DNA from: Bradyrhizobium sp. dw_411
GTDB taxonomy: Bacteria > Pseudomonadota > Alphaproteobacteria > Rhizobiales > Xanthobacteraceae
NCBI RefSeq assembly: GCF_018449695.1
Contig: NZ_JAAVUY010000009.1
Span: 62,001-126,000 of the forward strand
Length of the DNA: 64,000 nucleotides
Reading direction: 5' to 3'
The translations under genes and the position numbers were made by a program. Of this stretch, positions 1 through 7,442 are shown piece by piece. The notes beneath the pieces were generated by a model. That model saw nothing but the letters and a program-made list of their open reading frames with translations. It did no database searches and was not told the origin of the DNA. How positions within the stretch are numbered: position 1 is the first letter of the stretch; each line of letters begins with the position of its first letter.

Positions 1-2
1 CA

Positions 3-422
3 TCGGCTCCGGCGGAGTCCTACGTTGTCGTCGCCGAGACCAAGAGCGTCGAAACCCAGATTGCCGAGACCAGGATTGCACTATCGGAAGATAGCGCACC
101 GCCGGCCTATCAGGCGGCCGCCCCGACAGCGTCCGAGCCCGTGGTCACACCAACTTCACCGGATGCCAATATCGCCGCGACAAAAATCGCGACGCTGGGC
201 GGGCCCGCCGTCAGTATCGAAACGCCGCGGCGGGGCAAGGCCGAAACCGCCAAGAAAGATTCCGTAAAAACAGGCTCGAGCATCATCAAAAAACGTCAGC
301 ACGCCCGGCGCGCGGCGCGGCGCAGGCTTGCGGCTCGCGCGCGCCTGGCGGCTCAGCTCGCCCAACTGCAACCGGATAACCCGTTCGGCCAGCCGGCACA
401 GACGATCGTTCGCCGCCGCTAA
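3..422 (+). CDS. C-terminal part of a hypothetical protein, cut by the window edge
   Basis: The reading frame is open from the left edge to a TAA stop, so 139 residues of a longer protein are visible. The visible part starts with a Ser/Thr/Ala/Pro-rich stretch and ends in a strongly basic, Ala/Arg-rich segment (residues about 90-120) followed by a short polar tail. This looks like a disordered linker plus charged tail rather than an enzyme domain. Nothing in it identifies a family. It converges with the sulfurtransferase gene, with only five bases between the two stops. Proposed starts inside the window are internal methionines and are not supported. Confidence 0.55.
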   Translation, partial: SAPAESYVVVAETKSVETQIAETRIALSEDSAPPAYQAAAPTASEPVVTPTSPDANIAATKIATLGGPAVSIETPRRGKAETAKKDSVKTGSSIIKKRQHARRAARRRLAARARLAAQLAQLQPDNPFGQPAQTIVRRR

Positions 423-427
423 AGCGA

Positions 428-1291
428 TCACGCGGCGCCGGTCGCGACCGGCGGTCCGTCAGGCAGGCCCCATTCGGACCACGAGCCGTCGTAAAGTGCT
501 GAGCCACGCACGCCCAGCCGATACAGCGCCAGCGTCACCACCAGCGCGGAAACACCGGAGCCGCAGGTCGTCACGGTCGGCTTGGCCAGATCGACGCCCG
601 CGCTCCTGAAGGCCTCTCGCAGATCGTCCAGCGATTTCATCGCGCCAGTTGTAGCATCGAACAATCCCGCATAGGGCACGCTGCGACTGCCGGGAATGTG
701 ACCGGGACGCAGACCCGGACGCGGTTCGGCCACGCTGCCTTCAAAGCGCTGATACGGCCGCGCGTCGATCAACTGCTCGGCGTGCGTCGCGAGATTGCCG
801 ACCAACTGCTGCTGGCTGCGTACATAAGACGGATCGAACCTGGCCTGAAATTTTCCGGGCTTGGGGGTGACCTGACCGGAATGCGTGGGACGGCCTTCGC
901 GCAGCCATTTCTTCAAGCCGCCGTCGAGCACCTTCACATTGGGATGGCCGAACGCCAGGAACATCCACCACACCCGGGGGGCGGCAACCCAGCCCCCGGC
1001 ATCATAAACGACCACGGTATCGCCGGAGGAAATGCCGAGCGCTGAGACGTCGCGCGCGAATTGCTCGGCGGCCGGAAACATATGCGGCCGCGCGTCGTTC
1101 CGATCGGCGATGTGATCGACATCGAAAAACACCGCACCCGGAAGATGCGCGGCGAGATAATCGTCCACCGGCAGCGGCAACACGCCGGGCAATTTGAAGC
1201 TCGCGTCGATGATTTTGGTCTTGGGATCATCGAGACGGGCGGCGAGCCAGTCGGTGGAGACTAGCGGATCGTCGGCGGTGGGTGATGTCAT
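428..1291 (-). CDS. sseA: 3-mercaptopyruvate sulfurtransferase (SseA type)
   Basis: A 287-residue tandem rhodanese protein of normal length for thiosulfate/3-mercaptopyruvate sulfurtransferases, which move sulfane sulfur to thiols or cyanide in the cytoplasm. The inactive N-terminal rhodanese domain covers about residues 10-135 and the catalytic domain about 165-280. The active-site loop is CGSGVSA with Cys243; CGSGV(T/S)A is typical of mercaptopyruvate rather than thiosulfate sulfurtransferases. The start MTSPTADDPL was preferred over one 12 codons upstream because that extension runs into the repeat element next door and is unlike the family. A second, single-domain rhodanese gene follows upstream on the same strand, separated by the repeat. 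Confidence 0.87.
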   Translation of the reverse strand: MTSPTADDPLVSTDWLAARLDDPKTKIIDASFKLPGVLPLPVDDYLAAHLPGAVFFDVDHIADRNDARPHMFPAAEQFARDVSALGISSGDTVVVYDAGGWVAAPRVWWMFLAFGHPNVKVLDGGLKKWLREGRPTHSGQVTPKPGKFQARFDPSYVRSQQQLVGNLATHAEQLIDARPYQRFEGSVAEPRPGLRPGHIPGSRSVPYAGLFDATTGAMKSLDDLREAFRSAGVDLAKPTVTTCGSGVSALVVTLALYRLGVRGSALYDGSWSEWGLPDGPPVATGAA

Positions 1292-1306
1292 TGGAAAATC
1301 CTCGTT

Positions 1307-1402
1307 GTCATTCCGGGATGTGTGCAAAGCACACAGACCCGGAATCCAGAAAACGTCTGCGAGATTCCGGGTTCGTCCGCTTTGCGGACGCCCCGGAATG
1401 AC
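1307..1402. repeat. Mosaic intergenic palindromic repeat, family A copy 1
   Basis: A 96-bp element bounded by GTCATTCCGGG and its inverse complement CCCGGAATGAC. Inside are two short hairpins (TGTGC/GCACA and GTCCGC/GCGGAC) and a central GATTCCGGG block. It fills the spacer between the two rhodanese genes. It lacks the GATGTGCAATTGCACATC module seen in other copies of this window. Confidence 0.8.
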
Positions 1403-1411
1403 GGTGCCCCT

Positions 1412-1828
1412 TCATCCCTTCGGCTGCTTCGGCTCGAATTTCTCGACCGGACCGCCGGCGTCGCGCCAGGCGGCGAATCCGCCTGCGATATGCGCCACCG
1501 GTTTCAGTCCCATATCGTCGGCGGTCTTCGCCGCCAGCGCCGAGCGCATGCCGCCGGCGCAGTGAAAGATGAATTTCTTGTCGCTCTGGAAGATCGGCTT
1601 GGCATAGGGACTGGCCGGATCGATCCAGAATTCCAGCATACCGCGGGTGCAGGAGAACGCGCCGGGGATCCGTCCGTCGCGCTCGATCTCGCGGGGATCG
1701 CGGATATCGACGATCACGACATCATCGCTCTGCGCGGCCTTGATCGCCTCCGCCGCGCTTAGGGTTTCGATCTGCGCGTTGGCCTCGTCGACCAGGGACT
1801 TGATGCCGCGATGGATGGTTTGGGGCAT
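1412..1828 (-). CDS. Single-domain rhodanese-like sulfurtransferase
   Basis: A 138-residue protein consisting of one rhodanese domain. It has the VVIVDIRDPRE entry motif at about 37-47, and Cys90 in the loop HCAGGMRSA is placed as the catalytic persulfide-forming residue. The six-residue-plus loop and the Arg/Ser that follow are usual for active single-domain rhodaneses. The start MPQTIHRG was preferred; an ATG six codons upstream is possible and the SD evidence is weak for both. The substrate is unknown. Repeat elements lie on both sides, so this gene probably has its own promoter. Confidence 0.8.
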   Translation of the reverse strand: MPQTIHRGIKSLVDEANAQIETLSAAEAIKAAQSDDVVIVDIRDPREIERDGRIPGAFSCTRGMLEFWIDPASPYAKPIFQSDKKFIFHCAGGMRSALAAKTADDMGLKPVAHIAGGFAAWRDAGGPVEKFEPKQPKG

Positions 1829-1841
1829 TGAATTTAACTCC

Positions 1842-1960
1842 GTCATTCCAGGATCGTCCGAAGGACGAGACCCGGAATCTCGATCGAGTTTCCCTCAGCT
1901 CGAGATTCCCCGATGTGCATAGCACATCTGAGGTTCGCGTTGCGCGCGCCCCGGAATGAC
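1842..1960. repeat. Mosaic intergenic palindromic repeat, family A copy 2
   Basis: A 119-bp element with outer GTCATTCC / GGAATGAC ends, a CGTCC-GAA-GGACG hairpin near the left end and the module GATGTGC..GCACATC near the right end. It occupies the gap between the rhodanese and VWA genes. Confidence 0.78.
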
Positions 1961-1971
1961 GAGAAGTAATT

Positions 1972-3147
1972 TTACCGCACCAATTCCTTCATCGCTCCTT
2001 CAAGACCTTCGATCGTGATCGGGAACATGCGCTGCGAAAACAGCCGGCGGATGATGATGGTCGATTCCGAATAGTCCCAATGCCGTTGCGCCACCGGGTT
2101 GAGCCATACCGCGTGCGGATAGGTCCTGACGATGCGTTCAAGCCAAACCGTTCCGGCCTCTTCATTGACATGCTCGACCGAGCCGCCGGGCACCATGATC
2201 TCGTAGGGCGACATCGAGGCATCGCCGACGAACACCACCTTGTAGTCGTGCGGATATTTATGCAGCACGTCCCAAGTCGGTGTGCGATCGGTAAAGCGGC
2301 GGCGATTTTGCTTCCATACTCCTTCATACAGGCAGTTGTGGAAGTAGAAATATTCCATGTGCTTGAATTCGGTCTTCGCCGCCGAAAACAATTCCTCGAC
2401 CTGCTCGATGTGCGAATCCATTGAGCCGCCGATATCGAAGAACACCAGCACCTTGACCGCGTTGCGCCGTTCGGGGCGCATATGGACGTCGAGATAGCCG
2501 TGGTTGGCGGTTTCCTTGATCGTGGTGTCCAGATCAAGCTCGTCGGGCGCGCCGGTGCGGGCGAATTTGCGCAGGCGTCTTAGAGCAATCTTGATGTTGC
2601 GGATGCCGAGTTCGACATTGCCATCGAGATCCTTGAACTCGCGGCGATCCCACACCTTCACGGCGCGGAAATTGCGGTTCTTCTCCTGCCCGATGCGAAT
2701 GCCTTCGGGATTGTAGCCCTCGGCGCCGAACGGCGAAGTGCCGGCGGTGCCGATCCATTTGTTGCCGCCCTGATGGCGGCCCTTCTGTTCCTTGAGGCGC
2801 TCGCGCAGGGTTTCCATGAGCTTGTCCCAGCCCATCGCCTCGATCTGTTTCTTTTCTTCCTCGGTGAGATATTTCTCAGCGAGCTTCTTCAGCCATTCGG
2901 CCGGAATATCCGCCTTCTCCATCGCGTCGAGCAGGCTCTCCAGCCCCTTGAACACGGTGCCAAACACGCGATCGAACTTGTCGAGATTGCGCTCGTCCTT
3001 CACCAGCGCGGTGCGCGCCAGAAAATAGAAATTATCGATCGAGTGCTCCGCGAGGTCGGCGTCGAGCGCCTCCATCAGCGTCAGATATTCGCGCAGACTG
3101 ACCGGGACCTGGGCATCGCGCAGCGAGGTGAAGAATTGCAGAAACAT
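1972..3147 (-). CDS. VWA-domain protein, CoxE-like partner of a MoxR ATPase
   Basis: A 391-residue soluble protein without signal peptide. The N-terminal 230 residues are helical and charged, typical of CoxE/VWA proteins that pair with MoxR AAA ATPases. The VWA domain starts at about 232, where the metal-site motif reads DIGGSMDS (Asp238, Gly240, Ser242), so the usual second serine of DxSxS is glycine. The partner MoxR gene lies about 480 bp away on the opposite strand, which supports the assignment. MoxR-VWA pairs act as chaperones that insert metals or remodel target complexes, but no client is encoded here, so the target is unknown. Confidence 0.82.
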   Translation of the reverse strand: MFLQFFTSLRDAQVPVSLREYLTLMEALDADLAEHSIDNFYFLARTALVKDERNLDKFDRVFGTVFKGLESLLDAMEKADIPAEWLKKLAEKYLTEEEKKQIEAMGWDKLMETLRERLKEQKGRHQGGNKWIGTAGTSPFGAEGYNPEGIRIGQEKNRNFRAVKVWDRREFKDLDGNVELGIRNIKIALRRLRKFARTGAPDELDLDTTIKETANHGYLDVHMRPERRNAVKVLVFFDIGGSMDSHIEQVEELFSAAKTEFKHMEYFYFHNCLYEGVWKQNRRRFTDRTPTWDVLHKYPHDYKVVFVGDASMSPYEIMVPGGSVEHVNEEAGTVWLERIVRTYPHAVWLNPVAQRHWDYSESTIIIRRLFSQRMFPITIEGLEGAMKELVR

Positions 3148-3299
3148 GCGTGACAGATTGCCCGGCGCCCCGCCACCGTCAAGGGCCGGCAGCGCGGATC
3201 AGGGCCGCTTGTTTCGCGGAAATGGCGGTCCGACCGCCTAGACCTGAGGCTTTTTTCAACTAGAATTGAGCCGTCAACGTTCGAAATAAGGCTACATCC

Positions 3300-3545
3300 A
3301 TGGGTATCCTGGCTTCCCTCATCATCGGCGCGATCGCCGGCTGGCTCGCCGGCCTGATCGTGCGCGGCGCCGGTTTCGGGCTGATCGGAAACATCGTCGT
3401 CGGCATCATCGGCGCGCTGGTCGCCGGCTGGCTGCTGCCGCAACTCGGCATCGTGCTGGCGTCCGGCACGCTGGGCTCGATCCTCGACGCCACCGTCGGC
3501 GCGGTCGTCGTGCTCGTCGTGCTCTCGCTGATCAAGCGCGCCTGA
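3300..3545 (+). CDS. GlsB/YeaQ/YmgE-family stress membrane protein
   Basis: An 81-residue, very hydrophobic protein with three predicted membrane segments rich in Gly, Ala and Ile. The pattern GWLAGLIVRGAGFGLIGNIVVGIIGA matches the transglycosylase-associated (GlsB/YeaQ/YmgE) family, whose members are induced by envelope or acid stress but have no defined enzyme activity. It sits between the divergent VWA and MoxR genes and has its own terminator. Confidence 0.85.
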   Translation: MGILASLIIGAIAGWLAGLIVRGAGFGLIGNIVVGIIGALVAGWLLPQLGIVLASGTLGSILDATVGAVVVLVVLSLIKRA

Positions 3546-3564
3546 TCACCGTCCCGATTTCCAC

Positions 3565-3590
3565 AACGGCCGCCCGGCTGGCGGCCGTTT
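3565..3590 (+). terminator. Rho-independent terminator after the stress membrane gene
   Basis: A perfect 10-bp stem (AACGGCCGCC / GGCGGCCGTT) with a five-base loop lies 20 bases past the stop codon, and its right arm ends in a short T run. Confidence 0.75.
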
Positions 3591-3630
3591 CCTGTTCAGC
3601 GCATCCGCGCTTACGAATAAGCAAGGCACA

Positions 3631-4479
3631 GTGTCGATGAAATTTACCGGTACCAAGGACTACGTCGCGACCGACGATCTCAAGATCGCCGTCAATGCCT
3701 CGATCGTGCTCGAGCGTCCGCTGCTGGTAAAGGGCGAGCCCGGCACCGGCAAGACGGTGCTGGCCGAGGAAGTCGCCAAGGCGCTCGGCGCTCCGCTTTT
3801 GACCTGGCACATCAAGTCCACCACCAAGGCCCAGCAAGGGCTCTACGAATATGACGCGGTGTCTCGGCTGCGCGACAGCCAGCTCGGCGATTCCAGGGTT
3901 TCGGACATCTCGAATTACATCAAGCGCGGCAAATTATGGGAGGCCTTCACCCATGAGCAGCGCCCGGTGCTGCTGATCGACGAAATCGACAAGGCCGACA
4001 TCGAATTCCCGAACGATCTGCTGCTCGAACTCGACCGCATGGAATTCTTCGTCTACGAGACCGGCGAGATCATCAAGGCCAAGCTGCGCCCGATCGTGAT
4101 GATCACGTCCAACAACGAGAAGGAATTGCCGGACGCATTCCTGCGACGTTGCTTCTTCCATTACATCAAGTTTCCCGATGTCGACACCATGAACCGGATC
4201 GTCGACGTGCATTTTCCCGGCATCAAGAAGCGCATGGTGGAAGAAGCCCTGCGGATCTTCTTCGAGGTCCGCGAAGTGCCGGGCCTGAAGAAGAAACCAT
4301 CGACGTCGGAGCTGCTCGACTGGCTCAAGCTATTGCTCAACGAAGACATCACGCCGGAAATGCTCCGGGAGCGCGATCCCCGCAAGCTGATCCCGCCGCT
4401 GCACGGCGCGCTTCTGAAGAACGAGCAGGACGTGCATCTGTTCGAGCGGCTGGCGTTTCTGAGCCGGCGGGAAGTGTGA
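3631..4479 (+). CDS. MoxR-family AAA+ ATPase
   Basis: A 282-residue AAA+ ATPase. Walker A is GEPGTGKT at 35-42 and Walker B is LLIDEIDKAD at about 114-123; SNNEKELPDAFLRRCFFH carries sensor 1 and the arginine-finger region. Length and motif order fit the MoxR branch, which works with VWA proteins to mature or activate metalloenzymes. Translation can start at GTG (given) or at an ATG two codons later. It is transcribed away from the VWA gene. The separation of partners on opposite strands is less common than a tandem operon. Confidence 0.86.
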   Translation: MSMKFTGTKDYVATDDLKIAVNASIVLERPLLVKGEPGTGKTVLAEEVAKALGAPLLTWHIKSTTKAQQGLYEYDAVSRLRDSQLGDSRVSDISNYIKRGKLWEAFTHEQRPVLLIDEIDKADIEFPNDLLLELDRMEFFVYETGEIIKAKLRPIVMITSNNEKELPDAFLRRCFFHYIKFPDVDTMNRIVDVHFPGIKKRMVEEALRIFFEVREVPGLKKKPSTSELLDWLKLLLNEDITPEMLRERDPRKLIPPLHGALLKNEQDVHLFERLAFLSRREV

Positions 4480-4500
4480 CGGGTTCACCCCTCTCTCCAT

Positions 4501-4620
4501 GTCGTCCCTGCGAACGCAGGGACCCATACTCCGCGGCCTGTCGTTAAAAAACGCTGTGCGAGGGCTTTCGCGCAACACAACGTCCTGTGGTTATGGGTCC
4601 CGGCTCAAGGCCGGGACGAC
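4501..4620. repeat. Intergenic repeat family C, copy 1
   Basis: A 120-bp element starting GTCGTCCCTGCGAACGCAGG and ending GGCCGGGACGAC, with ACCCATA near the left end mirrored by TATGGGT near the right. A second copy of nearly the same length is found near the right end of the window. It lies between convergent genes. Confidence 0.82.
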
Positions 4621-4667
4621 ACCTGTTGTGTGGCGAGTTTGCCGATTTAAATTTCAAACAACCGTGT

Positions 4668-5807
4668 TCACCGATCCGACCAAACCGACGCCACCAGCGA
4701 GACGAAGGCGAGCAGGATGATGACAGCGCCGTAGAGATAGGCGGTGGTCGAAAGCCCGATCTGCGGGACCGACAATCCGGCAAGGACCGCCGGCACGGCG
4801 AACGCCAGATAAGATTGCAGATAGAACGCCGCGAGCAGCCCGGCGCGCTGATGCGGTTCGGCGGTCGGCAATAGCGCGCGTAGCGTTCCCGAGAAGGTCG
4901 CGCCGAATCCCACTCCGGCGATCACGGTCCCTGCGAACAGCGCAGCCACTTGCTGCTGCTGGATACCGATCATCGAGATCGCCACGCCAAGCCCCAGCGT
5001 ACTGGTACTCATCACGATCAGGCGCCGCACCGGCGATTCCCGGAACACTGCGACCGCAATGGCCCCGCTCAACGTCAACGCCGCCACCACAACGCCGCCG
5101 ACCCAGGGCGACGCGACGTGCATCGTCGTCTTGACCACGGTCGGCATCAGCGAAAGATAGAGCCCGCCGAGCGCCCAGGCCGCGACATTGGCCGGCGTCA
5201 GCCTGACCAGAATGGCGCGTGACTGCGGCGGGACGCGGACATTCGGACGCAGCGAGGCCAGCGCACCGGTTTTTCGCGTGCTGCTTTCCGGCATCACATA
5301 CAATAGCGCGATCATCAGCACCGTGAGCCCAAGCAGAACCTCGTAAACCCGGTGCAACGGGTCGGATGCGAAGGTAATCAGCGCGGCCGCTCCCAATGAG
5401 CCGGCGGTCAGACCGAGAAACGCCGTCACGCTGTTGAGAAGAGGCCCGCGCGCGCGATTGGTATCGAGGATCGCCGCCCCCAATGCCGTGGTGCCAACAC
5501 CGACGCTAAGCCCCTGCACGACCCGCGCCAGGATCAATTGCCCAACATCCCCGGCCTCCGAGAACAAGACCATCGCCACGGCGTTCAGCAACAAAGCCGC
5601 GAGGATCACTGGGCGGCGGCCGACATAGTCGGACAATCCGCCGAGCGTCAGAAGCGCCGCGAGCAGGCTCGCGACATAGCTCGCGAACACGATCGTGATC
5701 CAGAATGGCGTGAGGTGCATCGACGCCTGATAGAGATGATAAAGCGGCGTCACCGCGCTGCTGCTGGCTGCGATCAGGATCGCGCCTGCAAAGCTAAACG
5801 CGGTCAT
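4668..5807 (-). CDS. MFS transporter under probable TetR control
   Basis: A major facilitator of at least 379 residues with about 11-12 membrane segments. The loop between segments 2 and 3 reads GGLSDYVGRRPVI, close to the MFS motif GxLaDrxGrkxxl. The substrate cannot be read from sequence; drug or metabolite efflux is likely given the divergent TetR gene. The ATG used here has no Shine-Dalgarno. A strong AGGAG plus ATG lies 95 bp upstream in another frame (separate entry), while the MFS frame stays open with protein-like sequence for about 35 codons upstream. Either a short leader ORF is coupled to this gene, or one base is missing and the true N-terminus is about 32 residues longer. Confidence 0.75.
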   Translation of the reverse strand: MTAFSFAGAILIAASSSAVTPLYHLYQASMHLTPFWITIVFASYVASLLAALLTLGGLSDYVGRRPVILAALLLNAVAMVLFSEAGDVGQLILARVVQGLSVGVGTTALGAAILDTNRARGPLLNSVTAFLGLTAGSLGAAALITFASDPLHRVYEVLLGLTVLMIALLYVMPESSTRKTGALASLRPNVRVPPQSRAILVRLTPANVAAWALGGLYLSLMPTVVKTTMHVASPWVGGVVVAALTLSGAIAVAVFRESPVRRLIVMSTSTLGLGVAISMIGIQQQQVAALFAGTVIAGVGFGATFSGTLRALLPTAEPHQRAGLLAAFYLQSYLAFAVPAVLAGLSVPQIGLSTTAYLYGAVIILLAFVSLVASVWSDR

Positions 5808-5902
5808 CGCGCCGGATGGCAGGGCGCGGGTGGCGCTCTCCGACCCGGCAACGAGGGCCTCGGCGGGGCCGTACCCTGCTGATTTGTCTGGCAGACTTGC
5901 AT
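5804..5902 (-). other. Short upstream ORF, or frameshifted 5' end of the MFS gene
   Basis: An ATG preceded by AGGAG opens a 32-codon frame. Its TGA overlaps the ATG of the transporter frame in the sequence ATGA, an arrangement typical of translational coupling. The encoded peptide is Pro/Arg-rich and resembles no known leader. The alternative is that this is the real start and a one-base loss shifted the frame. Confidence 0.4.
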
Positions 5903-5922
5903 CGGAGGCTCCTAAAGCTAAT

Positions 5923-5940
5923 ATATAGCCTTAGCTATAT
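5923..5940. promoter_or_regulatory. Probable TetR operator between divergent genes
   Basis: A perfect inverted repeat ATATAGC-CTTA-GCTATAT with 7-bp arms and a 4-bp spacer lies in the short intergenic region between the MFS and TetR starts. Such 15-20 bp palindromes between a TetR gene and its divergent transporter are usually the regulator's own operator. Confidence 0.7.
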
Positions 5941-6022
5941 GGGAGCCTGAGGCCTTAATGCAAATTATTTGCGTTAAGATTGACCCTCGTTTTGGCATGG
6001 CAAGATTGCAGGGAGTAACAGC

Positions 6023-6589
6023 GTGGCGGTCAAAGAGCGCATTCGGGTCGGGGGACGGAGTGCCCGCATCCAGAGCGCGGTGCATGAGGCGGTGACGCGT
6101 CTCGGCGCGGCGACCCCGCGCGATGAATTAACAGTACCGCAAATCGCCGCCGCCGCCGGGGTGACCCCCTCGACGATCTACCGGCGATGGGGCGATCTGT
6201 CCGCGCTATTTGCCGATGTCGCCGTGCAACGATTGAGACCGATCTCCGATCCCGAAGACACCGGGTCGATGACATCAGACCTGCGGGCCTTCATCGAACA
6301 ATTCATGGAAGAGATGTCGTCGCCGGTCGGCCGGGAATTGATGCGGGATGTGTTCTCCCAGCCGGGAGACGCCCATTCGGCTCAATGCGGCTGCTTTACG
6401 ACAGATCATCTGAAGACCATCGCCGAACGCGCCAGGGCGCGCGGCGAAACGCCGTTCGATGTCGATGAGGTGATCGACCATGTGATCGCGCCGATCATCT
6501 ATCACATTCTCTATGGTGGCCGGAAAGTGACGCTGGATTACTGCCATGCCCTGCTCGACCGTATCAGGTCGCTGCCGCAGAAGAATTGA
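6023..6589 (+). CDS. TetR-family transcriptional regulator
   Basis: A 188-residue regulator. Its N-terminal helix-turn-helix covers about residues 15-62, with recognition region TVPQIAAAAGVTPSTIYRRWGD. The C-terminal ligand domain resembles TetR_C members with a Cys-containing segment (QCGCF). It starts at GTG behind a GGGAG Shine-Dalgarno. It is divergent from the MFS gene and shares the palindromic operator, so autoregulation and repression of the transporter are inferred. Confidence 0.85.
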   Translation: MAVKERIRVGGRSARIQSAVHEAVTRLGAATPRDELTVPQIAAAAGVTPSTIYRRWGDLSALFADVAVQRLRPISDPEDTGSMTSDLRAFIEQFMEEMSSPVGRELMRDVFSQPGDAHSAQCGCFTTDHLKTIAERARARGETPFDVDEVIDHVIAPIIYHILYGGRKVTLDYCHALLDRIRSLPQKN

Positions 6590-6597
6590 CGGCGAAA

Positions 6598-7368
6598 TCA
6601 GCTCAACGGCGCCAGCGTGTGCCGAAGCTGATCTTTAGAGATCTGCATCAACCCGGCAAACGGCTGGCTCAGATCCGCCACCAGGAACAGCGCACTCGAT
6701 ACCGATAGCGCGAACACCAGCAGCGCCGTCCAGGCCACCGCACCCGGTTCGACGAACATCCCGAAGCTGGTGAAGATCACCGTCAGCCAGACGATCAAGA
6801 TCAGCAGGAACGGCGTCAGGATCGGCTTGTCGCCATCGGCGAAGATCAAGAGCCGCGTGCGCGCGATTTCATCGCTGGCCTGCACGATGCGGGGCTTGAG
6901 CAAACGCTGCGCGTCGTTGACGGGCGACAGCGCCTCGATCGCGTTATGGAGCTGTTCGGCGAGCGAGTTCACAGTGAAAGCGGTGTTTTGCGAAGCCGTC
7001 GCTTTCTCGTTCCAGATCCGGTCCATCGCCGCGGGCACGTTCTCCCGCATCAGCTTGCGAACCGGCAGCGCTTCCGGGCCGTATTGGACGAGCAATTGAT
7101 CGGTCTCGACGATATAGGCGGCGAGCTGCCGGAAGTGGGCGTCCTGGGTATCGTAAGACGACTTCGCCGACGCGATCAGCAGACTGATGACAACAGCCGC
7201 CAAGGTCGCCAGCAGGCTTGCGCCGAGCCGGATGACTTCCTTGGTGTCATGGCCAAGTTTTGGTGCGGGAAGCCGGGCGCGCAATGTCATCCCCAGGACG
7301 ATGCCGGCCACGATTGACACAAAGGAGATCAGGAAAGTCCAACCGGATGTCAAAACCGCCCCTCTCAA
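6598..7368 (-). CDS. DUF4239 (bestrophin-like) membrane protein
   Basis: A 256-residue protein with two membrane segments near the N-terminus (about 8-30 and 46-66), a central soluble helical domain and two membrane segments at about 183-205 and 212-232. This 2+2 topology and motifs such as SYDTQDAHFRQLAAYIVETDQLL fit the DUF4239 family, which is sometimes described as bestrophin-like. No transport substrate is known. It is convergent with the TetR gene, and the stops are eight bases apart. Confidence 0.72.
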   Translation of the reverse strand: MRGAVLTSGWTFLISFVSIVAGIVLGMTLRARLPAPKLGHDTKEVIRLGASLLATLAAVVISLLIASAKSSYDTQDAHFRQLAAYIVETDQLLVQYGPEALPVRKLMRENVPAAMDRIWNEKATASQNTAFTVNSLAEQLHNAIEALSPVNDAQRLLKPRIVQASDEIARTRLLIFADGDKPILTPFLLILIVWLTVIFTSFGMFVEPGAVAWTALLVFALSVSSALFLVADLSQPFAGLMQISKDQLRHTLAPLS

Positions 7369-7442
7369 TCGGACTTTCTAAAACGTGAACGCAATATAGC
7401 AGCGCAAGTCAGAAACTTATACCGGCGAACGCTACCAGCCGT

